DNA of 64,000 bases from JALZKA01 sp963786495 (GCA_963786495.1 CAWAZL010000002.1:620001-684000); one strand, 5' to 3'. Shown: positions 45,178-54,907, numbered from the stretch's first letter. Numbers and translations are program-made. Notes: generated from the letters alone by a model not told the origin.

Positions 45178-45624
45178 TTACGCGCTCACTGGTTTGCGGA
45201 AGTAGACGAAGAAGTCGGCAAGGGGCTCCTTCGGCTCGCACTCGATCCAGCCGAGGTGCTCATAGATGGCCCGGTCGGTCTCCATGAGTTCGTGGGTAAA
45301 GAGGTGCACCTCGTCGAAGCCCCTCGCGGATCCCCGTTGCAGAGCAAGCTCGAGGAGCGACTTGCCGATCCCCGCCCCCTGGTGGTCCGGGTCAACCGAG
45401 ACGTTGTCGACCCACAGGCGGCCTCCAGCGTCTTCGAGCAGGATCACGCCGCGAACCGTTCCGTCCTCTTCGTCGACCCAGCTTTCGAACTCGGTCAGCC
45501 GCACCGAGTAGTCGTCGTCCATGGGCCTCGGCCGGCCGCCGACGATCGGCACCCAGTGCTCGTACGCCCGGTTGACCAGCGCCGAGACGGCTGCTGCGTC
45601 CTGCTTGCCGGCCCGGCGAATCAG
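45178..45624 (-). CDS. GNAT-family N-acetyltransferase (non-standard start codon)
   Basis: About 148 residues with the GNAT fold: acetyl-CoA pocket DPDHQGAGIGKSLLELAL, preceded by LWVDNVSV and followed by LFTHELMETDRAIYEHLGWIECEP. No ATG, GTG or TTG lies between the hom stop and the first conserved residues (RRAGKQDAAAVSALV); the best sites are CTG (45624) or ATT (45621), with GAGGAG at proper spacing and overlapping the hom TGA. It may be a genuine rare start or another base error. It is inserted between hom and thrC; its substrate is unknown. Confidence 0.75.
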   Translation of the reverse strand: MIRRAGKQDAAAVSALVNRAYEHWVPIVGGRPRPMDDDYSVRLTEFESWVDEEDGTVRGVILLEDAGGRLWVDNVSVDPDHQGAGIGKSLLELALQRGSARGFDEVHLFTHELMETDRAIYEHLGWIECEPKEPLADFFVYFRKPVSA

Positions 45625-46843
45625 CCGAACTGCTCCTCGATCACCCGGATCGCGCGCGGGTCGGCGCGCATGAAGTCGAGCTTTCCGAGCTCGGCGAGCG
45701 CGCCGTAGAAGGCCTCCTCGGACGTCTCGTGGAGGACCATGATCAGCCGCGCCTGCTCGGCGATGCCCGCTGGACCATGCTCTTGACCGAGATCCCGGCC
45801 TGGCCAAGCACGTCGGCCACCGCGGCAAGGACGCCGGGTCGGTCCGCCACCTCCAAGTGGACGTAGAAGGAAGACGCGACGTCGGAGACGACCGGAAGCT
45901 CGCGCTTCGTCTGGTGGACGGGCGCGTCGCCCGCGAGGATCGAGACGACATCGCCGAGCACCGCCGTCGCCGTAGCGACGCCGCCGGCGCCGGGGCCCGA
46001 CATCGTGATCTCGGTGATCGCGGGCGCCTGGACCATGACTGCGTTGAACGGGCCTTCAACCGGCGCCAGCGGGTGGCCGGGATAGAGGAAGCACGGGAAG
46101 ACGCGCACGCTCACTCCGGCGTCGGTCACTTCGGCGACACCCAGGAGCTTCAGCGAGAGTCCCAGCTCCTTGGCGTAGGCCATGTCCTCGGGCTGGATCT
46201 CGGTGATGCCTTCATATGAGACGTCGTCGAGTGACACCGGCGTGTCGAAGGCAAGGCGGGCGAGGATCGCCATCTTTGCCGCCGCGTCAGCGCCGCCGAC
46301 GTCGTCAGTTGGATCGGCCTCGGCGTAGCCAAGTTCCTGGGCACGCGCCAGCGCGTCGTCGTACGACGCGCCAGTCCGCGCCATCTCGGTGAGGATGAAG
46401 TTGGTCGTTCCGTTGACGATCCCGAAGACCTTCGTCATCTCGGTTGCGGCCAGGCTCTCCTGGATTACCCGGATGACGGGCACAACGCCGGCGACGGCAG
46501 CCTCGAAGCGAAGCTGGACGCCATTCGCCCGCGCGGCGGCGAAGAGCTCTTCACCGTGCTGCGCGATCAACTGCTTGTTCGCGGTGACAACGTGCTTTTT
46601 AGCCTCGAGCGCCCGGAGGACGTAATCGCGCGCCGGGTCGGTGCCGCCGATCAGCTCGACCACGATGTCCGAGCCGCCGAGGATCTCGTCGAAGTCCCCT
46701 TCCGAGCGGCGCAGCACACCGGCGATGGACGGCCGGCTCCCCGCCACCTCAGCGACAGCATCGGCGCGGGCCTCGACCAGCTCGGCGAAGGCGCCGCCGA
46801 CGGTCCCCCGCCCGAGCAGCCCTATGCGAGCGTCACTGGACAT
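45621..46843 (-). CDS. hom: Homoserine dehydrogenase (frameshift in ACT domain)
   Basis: Joined length is about 407 residues. The ATG at 46843 overlaps the lysA stop by 11 bases. N-terminal NAD(P)-binding IGLLGRGTVGGAF and catalytic FGIVNGTTNFIL, GYAEADPTDDVGGADAA are intact. The C-terminal ACT regulatory domain (DRPGVLAAVADVLGQAGISVKSMVQ) breaks at 45766-45768, where a G run appears one base short; the other frame resumes as GIAEQARLIMVLHETSEEAF and ends RVIEEQFG. The enzyme makes homoserine for threonine, methionine and isoleucine synthesis, so a true knockout would make the strain auxotrophic. Confidence 0.88.
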
Positions 46844-48124
46844 CGCGCGCCACCAGGTCGTCGAGGGTCTCACGGCGAACGACCACGCGGGCTTGGCCGT
46901 CTTTTGCGAAGACGACGGGCGGGCGCGGCATGCCGTTGTAGTTGTTCGCCATGGCATGACCGTACGCACCCGTGGCGGGAGTTGCCAGGACGTCGCCCAC
47001 CCTTGGTGCCGCCATTTCGACGTCGCGGACGATGATGTCGCTCGACTCGCAGTGCATCCCTGCGACGGTGACGCGGGTATCGCGCGGCTCGGACGCGCGG
47101 TTGGCGACGAGCGCGTCGTATCGGGCGTTGTAGAGCATCGGGCGCAGGTTGTCCGACATCCCGCCGTCGACCGCGACGTACGTCCTGACCCCGGGGATCT
47201 CCTTCACGGTGCCGATCTCGTAAAGCGTGACGCCGGCGTTGCCAACCAGCGAGCGGCCCGGCTCGACCAGGATCCGGGGCCCCCGGCCGAAGACGCGCTC
47301 GACGCCCTTGACCTTTATGTCGACATAGCTCTCGATCGATGGCGGCTGGTCGCCGGGCTCGTAAGCGATCCCCAATCCGCCTCCGACGTTCAGGAGCCTC
47401 AGCTCGTCACCGGAGAGGCCGGCCTCATCGGCCAGTCGCCCGAGCGCCTCGATCGTCTTCACGTAGGGCTCGAGCTCGAAGATCTGGGAGCCGATATGCG
47501 CGTGAAGTCCGACGAGTTGGAGGTTCGAGGACTCGCGGATCGCCTCGATGCCCTTGACGGCCAGCCCGTCGTCGAGGCCGAATCCGAACTTCGAGTCGAG
47601 CTGGCCGGTCTGGATGTAGCTGTGGGTGTTGGCCTTGATCCCAGGGGTGACGCGGATCATCACCTGCTGCGGTCGGTCGAGCATGCCGTCGAGCCGTTAG
47701 ATCTCGTCGAATGAGTCGCAGACGATGTGGCCGACGGACGCCTCGGTCGCCAGACGGAGGTCGGAATCCGTCTTGTTGTTCCCGTGGAGATAGATCCGCT
47801 CCGGGCCAACGCCGGCAGTAGGGCACCGTTGAGCTCGCCCGCGGATGCGACGTCAACTGAGAGCCCCATCTCGGAGACGAGGCGGAAGATCGCCCCGATG
47901 GGCGCGGCCTTTGATGCGTAGACGACCTCGAAGTCCTGGGTGCGCGCCGCGAACGCGTCGAGGTACTCCCGCACACGGGAGCGGACGTCGTCCTCGGCAT
48001 AGATATATGCCGGCGTGCCGAACTCCCGAGCGAGCTCAACCGTGTCGCAACCGCCCACCTCCAGGTGGCCCTGCTCGTTGACACGCGAACCGCGTGGAAG
48101 ATGAATTGGAGTCTCGTTCGTCAT
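46833..48124 (-). pseudogene. lysA: Diaminopimelate decarboxylase, interrupted by a frameshift and an in-frame stop
   Basis: Joined length is about 430 residues. The N-terminal part (PIHLPRGSRV... to VVYASKAAPIGAIFR, containing the PLP lysine, and VDVASAGELNGAL) is in one frame. Near 47818-47825 one base appears missing, then the sequence continues as VGPERIYLHGNNKT in another frame, reaches a TAA at 47699-47697 (DEI-stop-RLDGML), and continues to the end with AIPGIK-like RVTPGIKANTHSYIQTGQ and FCVNTG-equivalent motifs. The enzyme makes lysine from meso-DAP, and meso-DAP is also needed for cell wall. Two lesions make error or real decay equally worth checking. Confidence 0.8.
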
Positions 48125-48147
48125 CGGGCGGTCATTATTCCCGGCCC

Positions 48148-48873
48148 ATGCTCCGGCGCACCCTGCCTTCCCCGGATGCCCCTAGCGTAAGGGGCGAGCA
48201 CGAGGGCCGCCCCTACTGGCTGTGGCTGCCCGAGGCGGAGGGCACCTGGCCGGGCATGGTGATCCTCCACGGCGCCGGGTCGCGCAAGGAGAATCACGGC
48301 GATTTCGCCCGGATGTGCGCGGCCGGTGGCTGGGCTGCCATCTCGTACGACCAGCGGGGGCACGGCGAGTCCGGCGATGAGATGACCCCCGCCGCGCTGG
48401 GCGATGTCGCCAAGATGGCGCGCTTCCTTGCCTCCCACGACCGCGTCGACTCAGAAAGGGTCTGCGTTCGAGGGTCGAGCATGGGCGGCTTCTGGGCGAT
48501 CCACGCGGCCGCCACCTCCAGCGCCATCGCGGGCGCAATCACGATCTGCCCCGCGGGCGAGGAGCACCTGCGCCGCATGCTGGCCGCCAAAAAGCTCGAC
48601 TTCCGGGTCTCGGAATCTTCGCGGGACGCCCTGCTTGCCTGGCTCGGCGAGCACGACCTGCGCGAAGCTGCCGAGCTGATGGGCCCCAAGCCGCTGATCG
48701 TCCTTCACGCCAAGGGCGACGAGCGCATCCCGTACGACTTCTCCGAAGAGGTCGCGGCCAGAAAGCCTGATCCCAAGAAGCTCATCATCCTGCCCGGCGG
48801 GCACCACCGGTCGATCCAGCATGACCAGGAGATGCAGTCGGTCGCGCTCGCTTGGCTGAGCTCGAAGCTCTAG
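48148..48873 (+). CDS. Alpha/beta-hydrolase (dienelactone hydrolase/prolyl oligopeptidase-like)
   Basis: About 241 residues from the ATG at 48148. Features: oxyanion region MVILHGAGSRKENHG, AAISYDQRGHGES, nucleophile elbow RGSSMGGFWAIHAA (Ser in GSSMGG), later Asp in LHAKGDERIPYD and His in GGHHRSIQHD, giving a complete catalytic triad. Substrate cannot be told from sequence. It is divergent from lysA and converges on the next gene, where the TAG stops overlap (CTAG). Confidence 0.85.
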   Translation: MLRRTLPSPDAPSVRGEHEGRPYWLWLPEAEGTWPGMVILHGAGSRKENHGDFARMCAAGGWAAISYDQRGHGESGDEMTPAALGDVAKMARFLASHDRVDSERVCVRGSSMGGFWAIHAAATSSAIAGAITICPAGEEHLRRMLAAKKLDFRVSESSRDALLAWLGEHDLREAAELMGPKPLIVLHAKGDERIPYDFSEEVAARKPDPKKLIILPGGHHRSIQHDQEMQSVALAWLSSKL

Positions 48874-49537
48874 GGGCCGCCGAGAAGGCCGCCGGTGACG
48901 CCGTTGAGCGTTCCGTTGACCTTGTCGCCGAGGTTCCCGGCGCCAAGCCCGTTGCCGACGTTGTTGAGGGTGCCGTTGACGATGTCGTCGACGGGACCCG
49001 TGATCGGGTCGGTCAGCTCTGAGAGCGGCAAGTCCAGCCCGAGGCCTCCGGCAGCGCCATCGACGGCGCCGATCGTGCCGCCGAGGGCGCCTGGCGCGGC
49101 GCCGGGGTCAACGGGGTCAACGGGTCAACCGGACCGGGGCCGTTGCCCCCGCCGGTGATCGAGTCTGTCGTTGGCCCACCGGGGCCCGGTCCGGGGCCCG
49201 AGCCATCGGTTGCGCCGGGGGGTAGGGCAGCAAGGATCTCGGCGAGGGCGGCCGCGGTTGGCGTCGCGGGGTCGGCCGCAACGGCGTCGGCAGTCGCTCC
49301 GGCGGCCAGGGCCGCGGCCTGCGGTGCTCCGGAACTAAGCGACACGGTGGAGTCAGGGGAGCCGTCCGAACCGAAGGGCATCCCCTCGAAGCCGACGTAA
49401 GCAGCGACGGAGGCGAAAGCGATGATGGCTGCAGCGACGAGAGCGGCGGTCACGCCAGTGCCAGCCGCGAATGCGCGAGCATTCGGACTCTTGAGTGCGC
49501 TCGTCTTGGCGCGCGGGATGTTGACCGCAGTGTCCAT
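48870..49537 (-). CDS. Membrane-anchored Ala/Gly/Pro-rich protein, frameshifted
   Basis: The first 140 residues start at the ATG at 49537 with one membrane span (TGVTAALVAAAIIAFASVAAYVGF) and then a low-complexity Ala/Gly/Pro outer region. At 49122-49124 the third unit of a nine-base repeat (GTTGACCCC on the minus strand) has one C too few, shifting the frame. The other frame continues as PGAAPGALGGTIGAVDGAAG and ends with VNGTLNNVGNGLGAGNLGDK to 48870. Joined length is about 222 residues. Function unknown. Confidence 0.6.
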
Positions 49538-49718
49538 ACCGGGGTTACTTCGGTTGGCGGAGCCTTAGGGCGAACCGCCTCTGTCTCGATTGTCGGCGAT
49601 CCCGAGGGGCACGTTAGAAAGTCCACCGCTTCGTAGTACGTCCGGCCACGATTGAGGTAGACAGATCACCTATAAGCAGGTACCCACTGCAGGCGCGCTT
49701 TATGCCTGCGGAAGACGA

Positions 49719-50873
49719 CTAGAGGTAGGCGAGCGGATCCGTGGGGACGCCGTTGACGCGAATCTCGAAGTGGAGGTGGTCGCCGAAGCAGCTGCCGGTG
49801 CAGCCGACGAGGCCGATCACGTCGCCCTGGGAGACGGAACCGGAGGTGATCAAGAATTGCGACTGGTGGGCGTAGCAACTGGAGAGCCCACCGCCGTGGT
49901 CGATGCAGGTGTAGTTGCCGTAGCCGCCGCTCTCGGCTTCGGACTGGACCAAGACGATGTTGCCGTCCTTGACCGCTCGGATCGGGGTGCCGGTGGGCAC
50001 GGCGATGTCGATGCCGGCGTGGAGGCGTCCCCAGCGAGGCCCGAACGGAGAGACGACCGGGCCGTTCACCGGCCAGATGAAGCCGCCACTGGCGCCCTGG
50101 ATGGGGCCGGCGGGGAGAGGGTCGCTTGTAGTGGTCGAGCTCTGTGCGTCCGCAAGGGCGTCCTGGATCTGGCCCTCCAAGTCTTCGATGTCGCCCTCGA
50201 GGTGGTCCTCCTTGACGCGCGTTGCGTCAAGCGCCGCTGCCTTTTGATCGCGCACCGCCGCGAGCTGGGCCTCCCGCTCTTCGAGCTGAATGCGGGTGCG
50301 CTCGAGCTCGGCCTTCTTGGCCGCGATCTCGTCGCGGGCGTTGCGGATCTCGCCGACCAGGTCCTCGGACGCGTTGCGGAGGTCACGGACCCGGTCGACG
50401 ATGCCCGCGTCCTGATCCTGGATCCGGTCGAGGTAGTCGTAGCGGTTGACGAGGTCGTCGAAGCCGTTGGAGTCGAGGATCACGGTCAGGGCGTCCGGTT
50501 GATCGGACTTGTAGATCTCGACGAGGCGCTTGGAAAGGACCTTCAGGGAGCGGCCCAGCCGCTCACGGAGCGTGGCGAGCCGGTCAGCCTCAGCCTCGAG
50601 CCTGGCCTGGGTCTGGGCGAGCTCCTCCGCGACGATGGCCTCGCGGTTTCGAAGCGTGGCGACCTGGCCGGCGAGCTGGTCGACCTGGTCGGAGTAGCGG
50701 GCGAGCTCGGTCGAGAGCACTCCCTCCTGGGCGCGGACCTCCTCGAGCTCCGCCTCCTTCGAGCTGCGCTGCTCCTCGAGAGTCTGGCCAAGGGCCGATC
50801 CGCCGGCCATGGCGAAGCCGGCAGCGGTTGCAGCCAGCAAAAGACGCAGGGATTTCGAGGGGCTCGCGGGCAC
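49719..50873 (-). CDS. Secreted M23 metallopeptidase with N-terminal coiled coil (EnvC/NlpD-like)
   Basis: About 384 residues. A signal peptide (SLRLLLAATAAGFAMAGGSA) leads into two long coiled-coil segments (about 40-250; EEQRSSKEAELEEVRAQEG, RNARDEIAAKKAELERTRIQ). The C-terminal peptidase domain has the metal motifs HAGIDIAVP (HxxxD) and DHLHFEIR (HxH), so it should be an active peptidoglycan endopeptidase, unlike the EnvC activators that lack zinc ligands. I use the GTG at 50873; a GTG at 50927 is also in frame. Likely acts in cell separation or wall remodelling. Confidence 0.9.
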   Translation of the reverse strand: MPASPSKSLRLLLAATAAGFAMAGGSALGQTLEEQRSSKEAELEEVRAQEGVLSTELARYSDQVDQLAGQVATLRNREAIVAEELAQTQARLEAEADRLATLRERLGRSLKVLSKRLVEIYKSDQPDALTVILDSNGFDDLVNRYDYLDRIQDQDAGIVDRVRDLRNASEDLVGEIRNARDEIAAKKAELERTRIQLEEREAQLAAVRDQKAAALDATRVKEDHLEGDIEDLEGQIQDALADAQSSTTTSDPLPAGPIQGASGGFIWPVNGPVVSPFGPRWGRLHAGIDIAVPTGTPIRAVKDGNIVLVQSEAESGGYGNYTCIDHGGGLSSCYAHQSQFLITSGSVSQGDVIGLVGCTGSCFGDHLHFEIRVNGVPTDPLAYL

Positions 50874-50913
50874 GATCCTGAGGCCAAAGTAGCAAGATTC
50901 CGGCCTTTTGCAA

Positions 50914-50943
50914 GCATTCCTTAACACTAATTATGCGGAATGC
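50914..50943. promoter_or_regulatory. Operator-like inverted repeat between peptidase and permease
   Basis: Arms GCATTCC (50914-50920) and GGAATGC (50937-50943) with a 16-base AT-rich spacer (TTAACACTAATTAT) in the divergent intergenic region. It could bind a dimeric repressor and share a promoter for both genes. An alternative ATG for the permease (50940) falls inside the right arm. Confidence 0.4.
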
Positions 50944-50981
50944 AAGGACTCTTGCACCCCTTTCCGGGTACGGGCGCAGGC

Positions 50982-52406
50982 GTGAGCGAGGCGACGAGAA
51001 GCGCAAGTGCCGGATCCGGCCTCTTCGCCCGGAAACCTCGCGAGGCGCTGATCGAGGACACAAAAGCCGAGGGTGCCGAGCTCAACCGCACGGTCGGCCT
51101 ACTCGACCTGACCGGGCTTGGCATCGGCGCGATCATCGGCACCGGGATCTTTGTGATCATTGGCGAGGCGATCGGCCTGGCGGGGCCCGCGATCATCCTC
51201 GCGTTCGTCTTGGCGGGGATCACCTGTGCCTTCTCCGCCCTCTCTTACGCCGAGCTCGCATCGTCGATGCCGGTATCGGGCAGCGCCTACTCCTACAGCT
51301 ACGCAACGCTGGGCGAGTTCGCCGCCTGGATCATCGGCTGGGACCTCGTGCTCGAATACGGGCTCTCGGTCGCGGCGGTTGCCGTGGGCTGGGGCGGCTA
51401 CCTCCAGGCTCTTCTCGACTCACTGTTCGGCATCGGGCTCTCGAACTCGCTCGCCGCGCCGCCCGGAGACGGCGGCGACGTCAACCTGCCGGCCGTCTTC
51501 CTCGTCCTCTCGATCACCGCGCTCCTCTGCTGGGGAGTTCGCGAGACGGCGCGCTCGAACCTGGTCATGGTCGTGGTGAAGGTGACGATCCTCCTCATCT
51601 TCATCGCGCTCGGCATCACGGCGTTCACGGCCGACAATTTCTCGCCGTTCTTCCCTGAGGGCTTCGGCGGCGCGGAGGAGGCCGCGGCCCTGATCTTCTT
51701 CGCCTATATCGGCTTCGACGCGGTCTCAACCTCCGGCGAAGAGGTGAAGTCCCCCGAGCGCGACATGCCAATCGCGATCATCGGCTCGCTCGTAATCGCG
51801 ACCGTCCTCTACATCGCAGTCGCGGTCGTCTCCGTGGGGGCCATGCCTTTCAACGAGCTGGCCGGTGATACCGCGCCGCTGGCGACCGTGCTCGACAAGG
51901 GCGCCGGGATCTCGTGGGGCGCGGACCTGATCTCGATCGGCGCCCTGATCGCGATCACGAGCGTGGTCCTGACAATTCTCTATGGCCAGACCCGGATCGC
52001 TTTCTCGATGTGCCGCGACGGCCTCCTACCGCGTCGGTTCGCGAAGGTGTGGGAGGCGCGCAAGACGCCGGCACTGATCACGCTCACATTCGGCATCGCA
52101 ACCGCCGGCTTGGCCGCGTTCCTGCCGCTTTCCGAGCTTGCGAAGCTCGTCAACATCGGCACCCTCTTCGCCTTCCTGGTGGTGAACGTCGGGGTGATCA
52201 TCCTGCGGCGGACGCAGCCAGAAATGGAGCGCGCCTTCCGCGTCCCATTCGTACCCCTCTTCCCTCTGATCGGCGCGGGTCTCTGCGTCTATCTCATGAC
52301 GAAGCTGGACTCCGAGACGTGGGTGCGGTTTGGCATCTGGCTCGCCGTCGGCGTGGCGATCTATTTCGCCTACGGGCGCCGTCACTCCGTTCTGCGAAAC
52401 GCCTAG
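50982..52406 (+). CDS. APC-superfamily amino acid/polyamine permease
   Basis: About 474 residues and 12 expected membrane spans. Signature of the APC family: LLDLTGLGIGAIIGTGIFVIIG near the start and FFAYIGFDAVSTSGEEVKSPERDMP in the middle, resembling cationic amino-acid transporters. The start is either GTG 50982 or ATG 50940; the first has no strong ribosome binding site, and the second would put the start inside the inverted repeat. The substrate is not fixed by sequence. It is followed after 27 bases by the CWB2 gene. Confidence 0.9.
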   Translation: MSEATRSASAGSGLFARKPREALIEDTKAEGAELNRTVGLLDLTGLGIGAIIGTGIFVIIGEAIGLAGPAIILAFVLAGITCAFSALSYAELASSMPVSGSAYSYSYATLGEFAAWIIGWDLVLEYGLSVAAVAVGWGGYLQALLDSLFGIGLSNSLAAPPGDGGDVNLPAVFLVLSITALLCWGVRETARSNLVMVVVKVTILLIFIALGITAFTADNFSPFFPEGFGGAEEAAALIFFAYIGFDAVSTSGEEVKSPERDMPIAIIGSLVIATVLYIAVAVVSVGAMPFNELAGDTAPLATVLDKGAGISWGADLISIGALIAITSVVLTILYGQTRIAFSMCRDGLLPRRFAKVWEARKTPALITLTFGIATAGLAAFLPLSELAKLVNIGTLFAFLVVNVGVIILRRTQPEMERAFRVPFVPLFPLIGAGLCVYLMTKLDSETWVRFGIWLAVGVAIYFAYGRRHSVLRNA

Positions 52407-52433
52407 TCAATCGTTGGCACTACCTTTTCCCGC

Positions 52434-53789
52434 GTGGTGAAAGGGGTCCGCTACTTCGTGAGCGATGTTGTCTTCTGGCTGCGCACGCACAAATTGCGAG
52501 GCGCCCTGACGGTCCTTGGGGTCGTACTCGTAATCGGCGGCGCCGTCTTCGCGGGGACAAAGATCGCCGGTGAGGACACAAGGGTCATCGAGTCCGCGCC
52601 CGCGCCTGAGGTCTTCGTCGATAAGTCAGAGACCCCGGAGGAGCCCTCGGACCTGGGCTTCCCGGCGTTCGCGACCCGCAACACCACCCGGGTGGCCGGA
52701 GAGGACTCGGTTGCGAACGCCGCCGGAGTCGCCTTGGCCGCCACGCCCGCTGGCGGCGTTGTCAAGGGCCCCGAAGCGGTCACCCTGGTCGACTCAGAGG
52801 ACTGGGCGGGCGCCATCGCCGCCTCCTCGCTCTTCGCCCAGCCGATCGGCGCTCCCATCCTCTACACGCGCGATGGGTCGCTCGACGAGCTGACCCAGGG
52901 GACCGTCGACAGCCTGGCTCCAGCGGGAGGCTCCGGCACCGGCGGCGCGCAGGCCTTCACCGTGGGGGACGCAGGCGAGGTTGAAGGGCTCGACACCGAG
53001 GCGATCGAGGGCGGGAGCTCCGCCGAGGTAGCCGTCTCGGTTCTCGAGCTGCGCGAGGAACTGGCGGACGGGCCGCCCGAGCACATCCTCATCGTCTCGT
53101 CTGACGACCCGGAGTTCGCGATGCCGGCGGCTGCATGGGCCGCCCGCTCTGGCGACGCGGTGCTCTTCGCGCAGGCGGACTCGGTGCCCTCGGCGACTCT
53201 CAAGGCGGTCGAACGCTTAAAGGACGTACCCGTCTTCGTGCTCGGCTCAAAGGACGTTGTCTCCGAGGAAGCGGTGAAGGAGCTCACCGAGGCAACGGAC
53301 GCCAGCGTCATTCGGGCTGCGGAGGAGGACGACCCCGTGACTAACGCAATCGCCTTCGCGCGCTTCACCGATGGCAGCTTCGGCTGGAACATCAACGATC
53401 CGGGGCACGGTTTCGTGATCGCGAACTTGGCCAATCCCGCCGACGCCGGCGCCGCCGCGGCTCTCTCGGGCACGGGGACGTGGGGGCCGTTGCTTTTGAC
53501 TGACGATCCCGAGCGCCCGCCGCCGGCGCTCGAGGGGTACCTGCTCGACCTCAAGCCCGGCTATGAGGACGATCCCACGCGAGCCCTCTACAACCACCTC
53601 TGGATCATCGGAGACGAGACGGCGCTGTCCGTGGACGCCCAGGTCGAGCTCGACGAGGTCGCGGAGGTGGCGCGGGTAGAGTCCGGCACAGGCGACGACA
53701 TCCTCGGCTCGGACAGTCCCGAGCCGGAGAAGCCCACCGATCCCGACGACGATGTGAAGAAGCCCAAGGACAAGGACGACACGCAGTGA
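52434..53789 (+). CDS. Cell-wall-binding repeat-2 (CWB2)-type surface protein
   Basis: A 451-residue protein with a membrane anchor (LTVLGVVLVIGGAVFAGTKI) near residues 25-45. The outer part has CWB2-type units beginning FATRNTTRVAGEDSVANAAG (typical of the repeats that bind anionic wall polymers), DSEDWAGAIAASSLFAQPIG and HILIVSSDDPEFAMPAAAWA. The acidic tail (EKPTDPDDDVKKPKDKDD) ends the protein. Probably anchors surface functions to the cell wall. It overlaps the following small gene by 4 bases. Confidence 0.85.
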   Translation: MVKGVRYFVSDVVFWLRTHKLRGALTVLGVVLVIGGAVFAGTKIAGEDTRVIESAPAPEVFVDKSETPEEPSDLGFPAFATRNTTRVAGEDSVANAAGVALAATPAGGVVKGPEAVTLVDSEDWAGAIAASSLFAQPIGAPILYTRDGSLDELTQGTVDSLAPAGGSGTGGAQAFTVGDAGEVEGLDTEAIEGGSSAEVAVSVLELREELADGPPEHILIVSSDDPEFAMPAAAWAARSGDAVLFAQADSVPSATLKAVERLKDVPVFVLGSKDVVSEEAVKELTEATDASVIRAAEEDDPVTNAIAFARFTDGSFGWNINDPGHGFVIANLANPADAGAAAALSGTGTWGPLLLTDDPERPPPALEGYLLDLKPGYEDDPTRALYNHLWIIGDETALSVDAQVELDEVAEVARVESGTGDDILGSDSPEPEKPTDPDDDVKKPKDKDDTQ

Positions 53790-54019
53790 GCGAGGCAGAG
53801 CGACCAGACCGGCTTGGCGGCCGGCGGATCACGATCGACGACATCCGTGCGCTCGCCGGCCCCGCGACCCCGCACTTCGCCCTTCAGATCCGCAACCGGA
53901 TCGCGAAGCTCATCCAGGGCCTTCCCGCCGGAGATCCGGTGCGCGCCGAAGGCGAGCGCCAGGTCGAGCGCCTCACCGAGCTCGCGGCGCACTCGGGCGA
54001 GCCACGCGGCGCGAGATGA
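53786..54019 (+). CDS. Small conserved-looking protein (77 aa)
   Basis: A charged, helical protein starting from a GTG that overlaps the CWB2 stop (GTGA). The sequence RRITIDDIRALAGPATPHFALQI then RNRIAKLIQGLPAGDPVR is well-formed with no low-complexity. It overlaps the next gene by 4 bases as well, so it is placed in a tightly coupled operon. No family recognised; possibly a small partner of the methyltransferase. Confidence 0.7.
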   Translation: MSEAERPDRLGGRRITIDDIRALAGPATPHFALQIRNRIAKLIQGLPAGDPVRAEGERQVERLTELAAHSGEPRGAR

Positions 54020-54798
54020 CGGTCGCAGTGGATGTCCGCTCCCGACTGAGCGAGGTCCTCGACCCGCGCTCGAACGCGCTCGCCTCGGAAGACGCATCGT
54101 GGGAACACGGCTACCTCGACCTGCTCGGAGAGGAAGCGCCCGAGTCCACCGGCGTCACCCAGAACCTGATGCTGACCCGGGCGGTCCCGGTCATCTACGA
54201 GCGCTGGTGGCGCCCGACCCTGGCGTGGGCGGCAAAGGGGCTGACCGGGCCGGGCATGGCCGAAGAGGTCCGGATCGCGCGCCTCTTCCTCGGCCTCGGT
54301 CATGGCGACCGCGTCCTCGACGTAGCTTGCGGGCCTGCCAACTTCTCCCGCGCTTTCGCCAAGGCGGCAGGCGACGACGGCATCGTAGTCGGCATCGACG
54401 CGTCCGAGACGATGCTCGCCCGCGGCGCCGAGGACACGCAGAAGGCCGGCATCGAGAACCTCGCACTGATCAGCGGCGACGCCACCGCCCTGCCGTTCGC
54501 CGACTCCAGTTTTGACTGCGCGTGCTGCTTCGCGGCGCTCCATCTCTTTGCCGATCCGTTCGACGCCCTCGACGAGATGCGCCGGGTCCTGGCGCCTGGA
54601 GGACGCATCGCGATCATGACCTCGATCCGCCGACCCGTCACGGTCAAACCGATGAAACCGGTCGTCGAGCGCCTCAGCGGCATGCGGGTGTTCGAGCCCG
54701 ACGAGATCACCGAAGCGCTGGCCGAACGAGGCTTCGAGGGTGTCCGCCGCCGGGTCTCCGGCCTGGTCCAGTTCGTCGGCGGCCGCCTGGCCGAGTAG
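54016..54798 (+). CDS. SAM-dependent class I methyltransferase
   Basis: A 260-residue methyltransferase: SAM motif I GDRVLDVACGPANFSRAF, then VVGIDASETMLARG, DATALPFADSSFDCACCFAAL (post I), EMRRVLAPGGRIAIMT. The N-terminal helical region resembles UbiE/quinone or lipid methyltransferases, but the substrate is not clear. It is translationally coupled to the small upstream gene (ATGA). Confidence 0.88.
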   Translation: MTVAVDVRSRLSEVLDPRSNALASEDASWEHGYLDLLGEEAPESTGVTQNLMLTRAVPVIYERWWRPTLAWAAKGLTGPGMAEEVRIARLFLGLGHGDRVLDVACGPANFSRAFAKAAGDDGIVVGIDASETMLARGAEDTQKAGIENLALISGDATALPFADSSFDCACCFAALHLFADPFDALDEMRRVLAPGGRIAIMTSIRRPVTVKPMKPVVERLSGMRVFEPDEITEALAERGFEGVRRRVSGLVQFVGGRLAE

Positions 54799-54907
54799 TC
54801 GTTTCTTGACGTTGCTCCCTTGCGTGAACCCCTAGGGAGCTTTATGCTGATGCGGAATCGCGGCGGGGACCTGAGGGGGTAAGCGTCGCCTGACTCGGGA
54901 GAGTTTT

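Noticed and set aside
45621..46843. Programmed frameshifting in hom, lysA or thiolase
   Set aside because: None of the breaks has a recognised slippery heptamer with stimulators, and relatives of these enzymes are not known to use recoding, so base errors or decay are simpler explanations.
46641..47714. A 357-codon open frame on the plus strand
   Set aside because: It is antisense to lysA and hom, both firmly identified.
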